Shown in pieces: positions 1 through 10,126 of a DNA stretch of 64,000 nucleotides. The position numbers and the translations under genes were made by a program. The notes below the pieces were generated by a model, which saw only the letters and a program-made list of their open reading frames with translations, did no database searches and was not told the DNA's origin. Source of the stretch: Merluccius polli. Lineage: Eukaryota; Chordata; Actinopteri; Gadiformes; Merlucciidae. The stretch covers positions 275,501 through 339,500 of the forward strand of contig JAOPHQ010001991.1 in assembly GCA_030340625.1 (NCBI GenBank), written 5' to 3'. Within the stretch, counting starts at the first letter, position 1. Each line of letters starts with the position of its first letter.

Positions 1-574
1 ATATTATCATCAGTGCATAATGTGCATCTGATCTCCATTAATTTAATTCCATCTGGCTATATTCATAGTCCCTCAAAGAAGGATTATATAGGTGTTTATA
101 TCGCCCAACCTCCTCTACCAACCTTTCTTCAAATGTATCCATAAAATGTATGGAATAGTATTGAGCCTATTGTATTAGTTTGTGTTTGTTATAACATAAC
201 AACAGTAAATATTGGATTGACAATGACATGGCAGTAAGTGGAGCCATGGAGACGGAAAATTAGAATTCAGATGCAGAAATCAGAATTCACTGTGGAAATA
301 AAAACAAATTAACTCCCGCTCTCCGACCAATACAATGGTTGCATTGCCATCATCTGCCATCATACAAATTCTTGAGGTGCAAGAAGTGCCAAAAAATGAT
401 TGATGAGGTATGCGTTTGTTCATTTTCATTGCAATCACCTCATTTTATTCATTGCCAAATGTATTTTCCACAAGAAGTATGCTGCCCACTTAAGAACATC
501 GTGAAAGAGAAGGGGCTCTCTTGATGTTAGGATTCCTGGCTTCCTTATTCTCTCAGTTTCTGTCTGTGGTGATC
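1..574. other. Unassigned AT-rich sequence
   Basis: No gene, repeat boundary or conserved motif is recognised here. The only open frame (61 codons, 339-524) is cysteine/histidine-rich by composition but resembles no domain I know and is of chance length. Confidence 0.5.
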
Positions 575-593
575 CTTTTGGCGGGGTCCGCCC

Positions 594-670
594 TTTATTA
601 CGACAGCCCGTTATTACGACAACCCTCCATTACGACATCCCGTCATTACGACATGCCTCTATTTAGACAT
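594..670. repeat. Subterminal short tandem motif (TTACGACA-type)
   Basis: Four to five imperfect copies of a unit like ATTACGACATCCCGTC lie directly inside the left end of the 584-1926 element. The right end (about 1745-1925) carries the reverse-oriented counterpart (GTCGGAATAGCGGCATG-type). Such arrays may be transposase-binding sites; that role is inferred. Confidence 0.6.
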
Positions 671-688
671 GCCCCTAATCCGATCTTT

Positions 689-1052
689 TTGGTACCGCTA
701 TTACGACAATTTGGTACCGCTATTACGACAATTAGGCCTACTACAATTTGGTACCGCTATTACGACAATTAGGCCTACTTTTCATAGAAAGTGCAATAGA
801 ATAATAATAATAGTTATTAATATGACAATTAGGCCTACTTTTCATAGAAAGTGCAATAGAATAATATTAATAGTTATTAATATAGAATAAATGTAGGCCT
901 ACCTCTATCATCCCGCCCGCATCCGATCTTTTTTGGTACCGCTATTACGACAATTAGGCCTACTTTTCATAGAAAGTGCAATAGAATAATAATAATAGTT
1001 ATTAATATAGAATAAATGTAGGCCTACCTCTATCATCCCGCCCGCACCCGCA
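689..1052. repeat. Tandem repeat, ~125-bp unit with shorter sub-units
   Basis: The segment starting GACAATTAGGCCTACTTTTC recurs at about 824 and 949, a 125-bp period, with a partial copy just before 824 (near 765). Inside it GGTACCGCTATTACGACAA recurs about four times. Unit length is uneven (about 60 to 125 bp), as expected for unequal exchange or slippage inside the host transposon. Confidence 0.8.
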
Positions 1053-1935
1053 ATGAGCTTCCATTTGCATCGCGAGTGCAGACCTCTACTCCAAACAATG
1101 TTTTTCCCAATAATTGATATCGGCACACATTTCAGTCAAAAACTAGGTGATTTTGAACCGGCCATGTGAATAAATGTTAGGCCTACACACATTATGTAAA
1201 AGACAGGGAGCTCTCCTCATTTTTATTCAGCTCTCAGGGGGAAAAGGTTGAAACTCCATGCATCAAACAAACTCTGTGCGTGCAGGCCAGCAGTCTACTT
1301 AAAAATATATAAGAAGAAGCACGAATAAAGCTCTAGGACCTTGAAATTTGGACTTGTTCGTTAGAAATCAATTTAATTAGAATTATGGACTGCCTTTGAA
1401 TGAAGTTTAATCGGACTTTAAGTTGATTGAACAAAGTTTCAAGGTGTAGGCCTACCTTTTTTGCGCTGTGGAAGCCTAATTTAAGAACGGCGAAATAATA
1501 TTTTTTGAAAAGGATACTCTGATTTTGTTATGAAGATTGTTGCTTTTGGATTTGATATGGATAGGCTAGTCCTATATATTACCAACTAGGGGCAGCCTCG
1601 AAGTTGGATGATTGGCTCTTTTTAGAAATTGTTTTCCCATGTATTTGTCACACCCATGCATAAGCTGCGTGTATGCTAAGTCCAGAACATATGGGTATAA
1701 TCACATTAATTAATTAATTTAAAGTACAATGATAATGACAAATATTAATGGCCTCATGTCGGAATGGCAGGACGTTTGAAAAAAAGTAAAGTGCCGCTAC
1801 TCAGACAATGGGGGAAAAAAATTGTCGCAGTAGTGGGACGCTTGGAAAATAATATTAATGCCGCCACTCCGACCACTAGACGTCAATGTCTAAGTAGCGG
1901 CATGTCGGAATAGCGGCATGTAACCCCTTTTGGCG

Positions 1936-2529
1936 TTTAATTTCTTCTTTTTTCTTCGCAGTTTGATTTGCTTTTTTTTCTTTATACCATTTCTCTTCAC
2001 CATTTTTGCTTCCTCAGTTGGTTTCGCTGTTGTTATCTTCTTAATTTCCTCTTTCAAAGTTTATTTCTACCTTGATTGCCTTCTCTTCTAGACTTCTTCT
2101 AGGTTTTCTACCTGCCCCTAGTTGGCTGTTCAATACTCTACTGGTCTATGGACCATCTGGCGGTGTGTCTGATTTGTGCACTGGCCTTCACTGTCTGGAT
2201 CTTTTCTGAGCTTCCGTCCAATCCCTTCTCCTGTTTTACGATTTTGTTTTGAACCCTCTTCTTCCATCTTTGTCTTTCCTTCTCTAGCTTTGCTCTCTGG
2301 GGCACAGTATAATTTCTCTTTTTTTGTTACTCCCTATTTATTTTTATCTAACCCTACAGACATTTTCTTTCTAGCAATGTTTGCCTACAGGTCCATATAA
2401 TATACAAAATATATTAGAATGCTAATTAGATGTGAATTAGCTATTTTACATTTGCTTGAGACAATGCAAATTAATTCATGCATTTTAATATAGAATTAGG
2501 TAACACTTTATTTGCACTATTAGGCAACA
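1936..2529. other. Pyrimidine-rich unassigned stretch
   Basis: From 1936 to about 2350 the plus strand is strongly T/C-rich. The 74-codon frame at 2176-2400 follows from that composition. No feature is assigned. Confidence 0.5.
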
Positions 2530-2955
2530 TGGCATTTAAAAGTGCAGTGTGTAAAATTTAGTGGCCTCTAGCCGTGAGGTTGCAGATTACAACAAACTGA
2601 ATACCCCCCCTCACCTCTCCCTTTCCAACAACGTAGGAGAAGCTACGGTAGCCTGTACTGGCCTGTAAGGTGCCAGTAGGTGCTAGGGGTGCAATAAATA
2701 CTAGAAAACTGGAAATGAATACACGGTCCAAATCTCAATGAGTACTTTTTTACTTTTTCACTGTGATAGTTTCCACCAATGTACACATATCGAATGTCAC
2801 CTAATTTAAACAGTCTTTGTCCATTACATTCACACTGGAGCTCCACTGGCCTCACAGTTTTTTTACCTGCTTTTTACTGTAGTAGAGCTAGCGGGATACA
2901 CTCCTGAACAGAGATTTTAATGTTATATCCATTCGGGACATTTTGTAACGTGAGA
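2530..2955. repeat. Dispersed ~415-bp repeat, copy 1
   Basis: The sequence from TTTAAAAGTGCAGTGTGTAA to GTGAGACGTATC matches 24506-24920 in the same orientation over its full length, with scattered substitutions. Landmarks present in both are CCCCTCACCTCTCCCTTTCC, GGAGCTCCACTG and GTAGAGCTAGCGG. It has no coding potential. The family is probably a non-autonomous transposon, but its class could not be decided by eye. Confidence 0.85.
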
Positions 2956-2989
2956 CGTATCCAGTATACTTGGACTAGGATGCAAGGTT

Positions 2990-3690
2990 TTGTTGACAGT
3001 CAGCAGTTTAAGCGGCAGCAATGGTTCAGGTTCTTCGGTGCTATTACAGTATGTTGACGACCTCCTGTTAGCATCACAACAAGACTCTCTTACTCAACTA
3101 CCTTGCCACAGGTCGTCACAGAGCATCTCTCACAAAGCTCAAAAAAATTCAAAGACCAACAACAAATAAAGACATGTCTTTTCTGGGACTTCTCAACTAT
3201 TGTTGAGCATGGCATGTCATTTATGACTCTGTCCTGCACAAAGCTACACTAAAAGAGCCTCCTGAAACCATTCTGTAGAATGAGGAAATGAGACATGCCT
3301 TCTGCCACGTGGAATACCTCCTTTTTACAGCCCCAGCCCTGAGCTTACCAGACTATAAGTTGTTTTATCATCTCTATGTTGCTGAGGACAGTGTAGTTGC
3401 CTCTGTTGAATTGGCACAGATGCACATGGAGAGACCAAGACCAGTTGTATATTATTCTAAAAACTTGCCATTGATTTTACAGGGTATGGTTCGCTGTTTA
3501 CGTGCAGTAGCAGCTGTAGCGATAATGGTTGAAAAATCGCAAACCATAGTCCTTGGTCATCCAATGGTCCACACATCACATGTGGTGAATATGATTTTGC
3601 TCAACATCACTACACAAAACAAGACCAGTCAGAGATGTAGTAATTATGAAGACACACCAACAGGGACTCAGAACCTCACCATTTAAACTG
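2990..3690 (+). pseudogene. Endogenous retrovirus pol relic: reverse transcriptase end and RNase H start
   Basis: A reverse-transcriptase active-site motif QYVDD is encoded at about 3047-3061. It is followed by decayed thumb/connection sequence (FLGLLNYC near 3185) and an open frame at 3288-3686 with the retroviral TAPALSLPD and RPVVYYSKNLP patterns. This layout is typical of gamma/epsilon-type pol. Several stops and frame changes separate the pieces, and everything upstream of the YVDD motif is missing. The relic cannot encode an active enzyme. The family assignment is from motif resemblance only. Confidence 0.75.
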
Positions 3691-4029
3691 CTATGCATAT
3701 GAACCCTGCATTGCATATAAAATTCATTGTTGCATAATGTATGACAGTGAGGACCTCACACATGATTGATTGGACTTGATTGAACTCCACGTCCATTGTT
3801 AGAGCTGATTTACAACAGACTAAACCATTAAATAGAAATTAACTTGTATTATATTGTGATGTCCATGCGTTCAGACGATAGAACTAGCGGGATATGCAGT
3901 GGTTGATGGTTGAGTCTACCAGTGTCATCGGCACAAGCAGCTAAGCTGATAGCCTTAACAAGAGCTTGCTGAAAACAAGACAGCAACAATATACGCTGAC
4001 TAAAAGTATACTTTTTCAGCAGCACATCA

Positions 4030-4490
4030 TTTTAGAATGATTTGTGAAAATTGAGGTTTTGTAACCTCAAGGATTTGTTAGCCGCCATGTTGCCATCCAA
4101 GATTGCTATCGCGAAGTGTTCAGGACATTCCAAGGCTGAAACAGATGTAGCAAGAGGGAACCAATTAGCAGATAAATATGCTAAGAATTCTGTAGTGCAT
4201 GCTTCTTTTCCTCCTTGGATGAACACTATTCTTGCTTCCACTCTACTTGTTGCTTCTTCTTTCACTACTAATGACCTCCTCTCTTTCGAGACGCAGGCAT
4301 CTGACCCTGAAGTGAGATTATGGGAAACGAAAGGATGTTACAAAGATACTGATGGGTTGTGGAAGTTCGGAGATGACAGAATTGCATTACCAAAATTAGC
4401 TTATAACCCCCTCATTGCCTATGTACATGTTTTAATGCATGCTAACCATTAGGGAGTAGCTGAGTATATCTCAAAACTTTTTTTCTAAAT
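4030..4490 (+). pseudogene. Retroviral pol relic: RNase H C-terminus to integrase zinc region
   Basis: The open frame 4051-4452 reads PSKIAIAKCSGHSKAETDVA then GNQLADKYAK, the usual C-terminal end of a retroviral RNase H. It runs on to VLMHANH, the first histidine pair of the integrase zinc-binding domain. A stop follows directly. The matching CxxC of that domain appears as LVCARC at about 4535. The relic is collinear with the fragment at 2990-3690; about 350 bp between them is too decayed to align by eye. Confidence 0.75.
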
Positions 4491-4499
4491 AGGTCTATA

Positions 4500-5330
4500 A
4501 CAGATCAAAGAATTTGTCAAACGATTAGGTTTAGTTTGTGCCAGATGCAATCCAAACTTGAATGCACCAAAACGTGAACATTTACCTCCCCCTACTGGGT
4601 CATTTGAACAACTGCAGATCGATTTCACACACATGCCAAAATGTCTGGTACCTTTTGGTAATAGTGGATAGATTTCCTCAGTGGCCAGGAGCCTTTCCTA
4701 CTAGGAAAATAAATGCACAAACAGTGCTAAAATGTTAAATGGAACACAATTCCAAGATTTGGAATTCCTGTAGGCATTGATTCGGATCATGGAACTCTGT
4801 TTACCTCTTGAGTAACTAAGCTTTTGTCCACTGCATTAGGAATCGATTGGACATTCCACATTCCATATCATCCGGAAAGTTCAGGACACCCTAACCCAAA
4901 CAGAATGATAAAAGACCAATTGACAAAAATAGATCAAACTAGACTAAATGAATTGGCTTGAAGCAGTACCAATAGTGCTTCTGTCAATCAGGGCAATGTC
5001 TAACAGGATGGGTTGTCACCCCATATCAAGTACTAATGGGATTATGTTCAATCCTTGTTCTCTTTTGTCCGACCCACTAAATACTCTCAGCAGGTGAGTG
5101 ATTCTCTTCCTTCCCAAGCTGACAAGCCTACCCACACGTTCCAGCCTGGTAATTACGTACTGGTTGGTAGTCCAAAGCCGACATCAGGAGAATCACGATA
5201 CGGGCCGCCAATCCAGATTCTGCTGGTAACCAGGACTGCAGTAAAGATCAATGGCCAGCCACAATGGATTCGCCAGCAGGCTCAAACCAGCACCAACCAG
5301 AGATGATGGTTGAGATGTGGAAAGAGGAAG
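4500..5330 (+). pseudogene. Retroviral pol relic: integrase core and C-terminal domain
   Basis: Fragments in shifting frames resemble the retroviral integrase core: QIDFTHMPKC near 4617, a FPQWPGAFPTRK-type segment near 4675, GIDSDHG near 4775 and HIPYHPESSGHP near 4860. The C-terminal domain is open at 5055-5306 and includes FQPGNYVLV. At least four frameshifts or stops break it. No envelope gene is recognisable downstream before the Harbinger insertion, and no flanking LTR pair was found. Confidence 0.75.
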
Positions 5331-5631
5331 TGCTATAACCTTTTGCTGCCCCATTACCTGAAAAGCCTAGCAGTGGTGGCTTGTGTTGCAGCATACTGGT
5401 TTGTATTACCGCCAACATTTTGTTTACTAGAAAACCATGATGTCTTAGTGTTTGCATCTAGGTGTAATAACACTAATCACAAGTGACAATACTGACAAAT
5501 GCATGGAACACCCCTAACTTTGTTTAGTAGTTTAGTCTTTATGTTGTTGTGGTAGTTTGCGGGCTGCTGCTTGGGTCCGAAAGCCCATCGTGTGGTTGGC
5601 TTAGCATTTGCTTCTATTTTGTTCTTTTTGG
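5331..5631. other. Sequence between the pol relic and the Harbinger element
   Basis: No domain is recognised. A hydrophobic stretch (LAVVACVAAYWFVLP) is encoded at about 5366-5410. It could be the start of a lost envelope leader, but that is only a positional guess. Confidence 0.3.
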
Positions 5632-5870
5632 TCAGGGGCCGTATTCACAAAGGATCTTAGGGCTAAAAGTAGCTCTTAACTGGCGAATTTAGGAGAAACT
5701 CCTAAAAATAATGGGCGTGTCAGTCTTAAATTTAGGACTCCTAATTTTTTTCACTAAGAGCAATTCACAAAGGATCTTAGGCCTAAAAGTAGCACCTAAG
5801 TCTAGGAGAGCTTAAAAGTCCTCGAGAGGACTCCTAACTCACTAAGACCTATTCACAAAGAATCGGAAAA

Positions 5871-6117
5871 TGGCTGCGAGACAGAAGTTTTGGAGACAAT
5901 GGAAGACTGAATTGATCAAGAGATATAGGCTAAATCGTGAGGGTATAAAACTTGTTGTGGAATTAGTCAGGAATAACTCGATTAGGAAATAAAATGTTTG
6001 GCAACACGATATTTAGCAACAGGGAAAATGCAACTTTGCAATGCCGACGATTTAGGAATATCGCAACCATCAGTCAGCCATAAACCGAACCATCAACGCG
6101 CTCTGTAGACCACATAT
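5871..6117 (+). pseudogene. Harbinger transposase, N-terminal part
   Basis: An ATG at about 5871 opens MAARQKFWRQW. A stop follows near 5990. Then come LATGKMQLCNADD-type and GISQPSVS segments, which are the helix-turn-helix region preceding the nuclease in HARBI1-like proteins. The reading is cut at LCRPHI, where the nested insertion begins (about 6118). The protein resumes on the far side near 7675. It has at least one frameshift and two stops. Confidence 0.7.
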
Positions 6118-6224
6118 CAATTCAATTCAATTCAAACTTTATTAAGGACACATCTCATGAAAGGTCCATAACACCAACACAACACAATAATAATAAAATA
6201 ATAAAAATAGAATAAAAAATACAT

Positions 6225-6240
<16 letters not shown>
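6118..6240 (-). mobile_element. LINE 3' tail nested in Harbinger
   Basis: Read on the minus strand this ends AATAAAGTTTGAATTGAATT, the kind of 3' terminus seen on fish LINEs. It has no coding part. It lies exactly at the break in the transposase frame, so it or the block it belongs to is the insertion. The clade cannot be told from so little sequence. Confidence 0.5.

Positions 6241-6282
<42 letters not shown>
6239..6282. repeat. (AT)n microsatellite, left half
   Basis: A perfect alternating AT run abuts the left end of the hAT at 6283. The same run continues right of that element at 7491-7538, so the hAT inserted inside one microsatellite. Confidence 0.95.
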
Positions 6283-6285
<3 letters not shown>

Positions 6286-7487
6286 TGGCGGCTCCTCCAT
6301 TGAGGAAAGGGAGGAAGATCCTCCTCAACATTGTTGAGAATAAAAAATGTAGATTGCCCAGACTATTGTAATGAATTAATGCCCTTAAATATGACTACTT
6401 TATTGCCTTTGAATATATGTTTGTTTCCCTGGTAAAGGGACATTAGCGCCCCCTATCGCCTATTGACAAGTACTTCAGGGAGGAACGTCCTCCCTCCGTC
6501 CACATACACAACCATTGATTTTTCCGAATGTACTGGCGGCCGGTGGATAACATGGGTTTCAATGGGGGAGAGGAGGAAAGTCCTCCTCTGAGGGGGCGGG
6601 ACCTTAAGGGCTCTGATTCGCTAAAACATCTGTCCGTCTGCGTTATGAACCAATTAGCAGGATCCCTGGCTAACGCTGACGATAACAAACCCGGTCTGTG
6701 AAATATGCGATAGCAAGATCCTAAATGCACAACGGAAACATTGGAAACGGAGGACATTGTTAACGTTTTATTACAAAAAGTAAGTTAAGTCCCTCAATCT
6801 GAATAGTTAGGCTTATGGTGCGTTCCATTTGTCTCGTAATCGCGACTTGCAGCTCGGGTGTGACGTCACATCCGTCTCACTCGCAGGTCGAGTCGGGTGA
6901 ACAAATGGAACGCACCACTACAGCCCATGTAAATAGTTTTGAAATAATGTTCTTGTTGTTCTTTTACTAGTTTGTTACTCTGACCGCTCTGTTTGATATT
7001 GTGGAAAGGGTGTTAGTGAATGATTCAGAGCAGGATGCATTTTAAATGGCATCACTTTGGTTCTTGAGTCTTTTCTTAAAACTATTGTAACTGAAAATAA
7101 ACATAGCTAAATAACAACCAATAACTTCAGTCAGTGAGGGAAAAAATAGGCCCAATGATAGGCCCAGATTTATTTATTTACTTTTACAAATCAAGAGTAG
7201 GCCTGATTTGACTAATGTGCTTCGCATCCTTTCCTTCTGCCCTTGTAGTCCATTTCAAAGACATGCTGCCCACCAGCTTTCAAAGGACAGTGATGCCACT
7301 GGTGGCTTTGTATCCATTTTATTCACATAACTATCCCTCCCTGCTATGTGGTAGTTCACCAAAACTAACCTGATAACCTGAAACAACTGAGTCTCACATT
7401 CTTATGCCACCAGACACCAACAGTGCAGACCAATGGCAACCAAGCGCACAGTCCTTCCTCCCTCACTTTAAAAACCACCAGCCGCCA

Positions 7488-7490
<3 letters not shown>
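6283..7490. mobile_element. Non-autonomous hAT element inside a microsatellite
   Basis: The left end CAGTGGCGGCT and right end AGCCGCCACTG are perfect inverse complements. The flanking eight bases on both sides are ATATATAT, compatible with an 8-bp hAT TSD but not diagnostic within a microsatellite. The 1208-bp interior has no transposase. It contains a short motif pair (GAGGAAAGTCCTCCTCTG, GGAGGAAGATCCTCC) and a nested palindrome at 6816-6917. Confidence 0.8.
6816..6917. mobile_element. Miniature palindromic element
   Basis: The left end TGGTGCGTTCCATTTGT is repeated inverted at the right end (ACAAATGGAACGCACCA). The total is about 102 bp with a partly self-complementary interior (GACTTGCAGCTCGGGT, CTCGCAGGTCGAGTC). 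TA precedes and follows it, which suggests a TA-target MITE. Confidence 0.65.
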
Positions 7491-7543
<53 letters not shown>

Positions 7544-7600
7544 GCCTACATACATATATAAATATATACATACATACACACACACAAACACACACAATTC
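7491..7600. repeat. (AT)n and (ACAT/CA)n microsatellite, right half
   Basis: Alternating AT to about 7538, then ACATACAT and CACACA runs. Minus-strand frames here encode only low-complexity VCVCVC/IYIYIY and are not genes. Confidence 0.95.
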
Positions 7601-7674
7601 CACAATGATCCTATATTTACATACAGGCTAGAAGAGCTGACAGAGCAGTTCAAAGTTGGTTAAGGCTGAAATAA

Positions 7675-8034
7675 TACCATTAATATCATCCAACAGTTTA
7701 TCCGGTTTCCTTTGGACAATCAACAACTACACAGGATCAAAGCCAACTTCATGGCAATTGCAGGTATGCCGGTGTGGTCGGTGCTGTTGACGGGACGCAC
7801 ATACAAATAATTGCGCCATCAAAAGATGAGGACGTGTTCGTCAATAGAAAGAAAGTACATTCCATCAACACGCAGATTGTTTTTGATGCAACTTTTAACA
7901 TTCTTGATGTTTTTGCAAAGTGGCCTGGGTCTACCCGTGATCCGCGTATTTTAATGGAGAGCGGTCTGAGGCGTGAGGCACCAGTTGGGTGTCACTTGCT
8001 GGGTGACAGCAGCTATCCCTGCAAGACGTCTTGA
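7675..8034 (+). pseudogene. Harbinger transposase, DDE_4 nuclease part
   Basis: About 7675-7770 encodes QQFIRFPLDNQQ and FMAIAG. After a one-base frame change, 7774-8034 reads VGAVDGTHIQIIAPS, NRKKVHSINTQ, KWPGSTRDPRIL and LLGDSSYP. These are the first and second catalytic aspartate blocks of HARBI1-family nucleases. The frame stops just after the second aspartate block. The third acidic residue region is missing or unrecognisable, so the enzyme is dead. Confidence 0.85.
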
Positions 8035-8630
8035 CACCTCTCAATCCACAACCGGGAGCAGTTAAAGTATAACATGTAAGTGATTACGCGGATTACGCTT
8101 AGTCCTATGCGTAGAAAACATCGTATTAGCTCTTTATCGCCTTTTATTTGTTGAATCCATATTTATTATTGTTTACTGTTTTCCTCCATATATGTTAGGG
8201 CACACAAAAATACACGAAATCTTGTGGAGAGAGGATGTGATCACAGTGATCACTGTATGCGCCATTCTCCACAACCGGTATAGGCTGTTATTTAAAGTGT
8301 TGAATAGTGGAGATATGCTCATTGGATTTAATTGCCTCCTTGAATTAATGCAATTTACGTATTTTTATTGTTTGCTTTTTCTCTCTCTCTTTAACGTGCA
8401 TATAGGCTACAACGTCATTATCGTGGTCTGCACAAACTTGTCATCATGCGTGTATTCTGCTAACTGCACTGTCCATAACTATTTGATAGGAATGTCTAGC
8501 CTAGGCTATTTCCTTGTTCTTCGGTGATTTAGTGGGCTTGTTTTCACAGAGACCGCCTGCTCTGAACAACCAATCACCGGACTGACCGCTTCCAAACTCG
8601 TGCACGAGAATCGACGTAATCCATAGCAAC
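8035..8630 (+). pseudogene. Decayed Harbinger transposase tail
   Basis: Around 8245-8280 the frame contains TVCAILHNR, close to the C-terminal CAxLHNI motif of Harbinger nucleases. The rest of the 111-codon frame 8192-8527 is AT-rich and unlike any domain. About 160 bp between the nuclease and this motif is not recognisable as coding. Confidence 0.55.
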
Positions 8631-8795
8631 GGCGCGTCACTCTTAGTTCACTCTTAGTGATGTATCCTTAGTATGAGTAGGTCTCAGCGGCTTTGTGAAT
8701 AACTTTTAAGAAAAAACTCCTACGTAAAATGTTTTAGCGCGAGTTAGGAGCACTCCTAGCGGTAAGATAAAATGCTTTGTGAATACGGCCCCTGA

Positions 8796-9224
8796 TCTAA
8801 CCTTTTTATTGTAATGTTTTGTTTCGGCTAAGCTGTATCCCTTTAATATGTATTCTTGTATTCTTTTGACAGAATGTTTGATATTACTTAAGATGTTTAA
8901 GACAAATCACTGTTGTTAATTATTAATGTTTACTTTCTGGGAATTTATTTTATGATTTTTAGAATGGACCAGCACATAGGATTGTATCCCATTAATGTCA
9001 ATAGAGTTTTACTGGAGTGTGTTCGGGGCGGCAATAGTGTAGGTTACCCTTGTAGGTCCTTTTACTCATCTCTAGTCAATTGTGGGATGAGAAATTTGGT
9101 CAAAGGAGTGCAGGAGTCTAGTCTGGGTTCTGCTTGGATGTTGGTATCACTTGAGGTTCTGTAGTTAGGGTTTAACTGACTACCTTGCAGAGATACTCAG
9201 TATATCAACATCATTTCAGGACAT
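8796..9224. other. Unassigned sequence right of Harbinger
   Basis: This continues the sequence interrupted by the Harbinger insertion. The 83-codon frame at 8913-9164 matches nothing I recognise. It could be retroviral 3' sequence given its position; there is no motif support. Confidence 0.3.
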
Positions 9225-9341
9225 AAAACAATGTCAGGTACAGCCACAAGGTGTTAAGTATAAAAACACCGTGTGTACAATGGGATGTTGTCCAGTCTTG
9301 CTATCATATTTTGGGAGTCTGGCTGTACCTGACATTGTTTT
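9225..9341. repeat. Perfect 21-bp inverted repeat with 75-nt loop
   Basis: The arm at 9225-9245 (containing ACAATGTCAGGTACAGCC) is exactly inverted at 9321-9341. The loop contains a TATA-like TATAAAAAC inside a second small hairpin (GGTGTT...AACACC). The innermost ends read TGTCAGG...CCTGACA, so a tiny foldback element or a remnant of an LTR are both possible. Confidence 0.75.
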
Positions 9342-9380
9342 AAACCGCTTCAACTGAAAATCTACTAGTCGCTGCGACTT

Positions 9381-10126
9381 CTTGGTCCCAGTAGCGTGCG
9401 GTGAGCCTCAATTTCAGTGGGGCGAAGCTACCCGTGTGGCCGATCACGCCCACAATATGTTTTTTAATGTGTATTTTTGAGCTACATTAATAGATGCTAA
9501 CTAAACTAATTATGAACAAAAATACCGAACATGCTTTGAAGCTTTGAACGTGTCAGCCGCAACACATGCATGATGTCGGGCGAATTAGTATGTGCAATGG
9601 AAACACCAACCAGGTCTGGAATCATCTTTAGCTCAGGACACATTAAACATTATAGAGAAGTTATTCCTCCAGTTTATTTCAACAATGCCACCACCACTCG
9701 CCATGTCTGCATCTCATTATACAGTAACGAAGTGTATTGGCGGAGTAATTCTAGTTGACCATGGGGCGGATAAGTTGACGACCATATAGGACTCTATTAG
9801 CGCGGGTTGAAATCCCTATTGCAGCCTGCAGGGTTACGTGATGAACATACGGAGGAGCGCGACCGTTGAGTTGAACCGCCCCAACATTGAAATATTATGC
9901 TCAAGTAGAATTGCCACCATCCAAAACTTGATGTCAACGTACCAAAAATAGTGTAAAGGTCTACAGAAACTATAGATAGTTAATGTGATGCAAATATTAT
10001 TAGAAATAGATACATGGAGCTGGAGCAAGGATTTTTGGAGGAACTATTTTTTTGGGAGCCTGCTCTTGCAAGTAGGTGGTTCGTCGCCCCACCTGCCCAC
10101 ATGAGCCGCACGCGACTGCTTGGTCC
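9381..10126. mobile_element. Non-autonomous hAT with perfect 8-bp TSD
   Basis: CTTGGTCC is directly repeated at 9381-9388 and 10119-10126. Between them the element begins CAGTAGCGTGCGGTGAGC and ends GAGCCGCACGCGACTG, an imperfect inverted repeat continued by GGGGCG/CGCCCC. The TSD length and CAGT...ACTG-like ends are diagnostic of hAT. The interior (about 730 bp) has only short chance frames. Confidence 0.9.

Larger units (their letters stand above)
575..1935. mobile_element. DNA transposon with 9-bp TSD, Mutator-like by target size
   Basis: The 9-mer CTTTTGGCG occurs directly at 575-583 and 1927-1935, bracketing 584-1926. The element starts GGGTCCGCC and ends CATGTAACCC, so its outermost bases are GGGT/ACCC. 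Both ends carry arrays of a short motif of the type TATTACGACA or TATTCCGACATG, in opposite orientations. No transposase is visible, so it is non-autonomous. A 9-bp TSD is typical of Mutator-like elements, but the terminal inverted repeat is short and the superfamily is inferred only from TSD length. The TSD itself is a direct observation. Confidence 0.6.
5632..8795 (+). mobile_element. PIF/Harbinger transposon with nested insertions
   Basis: The ends are an inverted repeat: TCAGGGGCCGTATTCACAAA at 5632 and its reverse complement ending at 8795. Subterminal copies of TTCACAAAGGATCTTAGGCC recur at about 5762 and 5850. A HARBI1-type nuclease gene, in pieces, lies between the ends. The 3-bp target duplication expected for the superfamily is not clear. 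About 1.55 kb of foreign DNA (about 6118-7670) interrupts the gene. The unit sits a few hundred bases past the retroviral pol relic. Confidence 0.85.

Noticed and set aside
339..524. 61-codon Cys/His-containing ORF as a zinc finger
   Set aside because: Spacing of C and H does not fit any finger consensus and length is within chance expectation.
8913..9164. 83-codon ORF as a possible retroviral env remnant
   Set aside because: No transmembrane, cysteine or cleavage motif supports it; position alone is insufficient.
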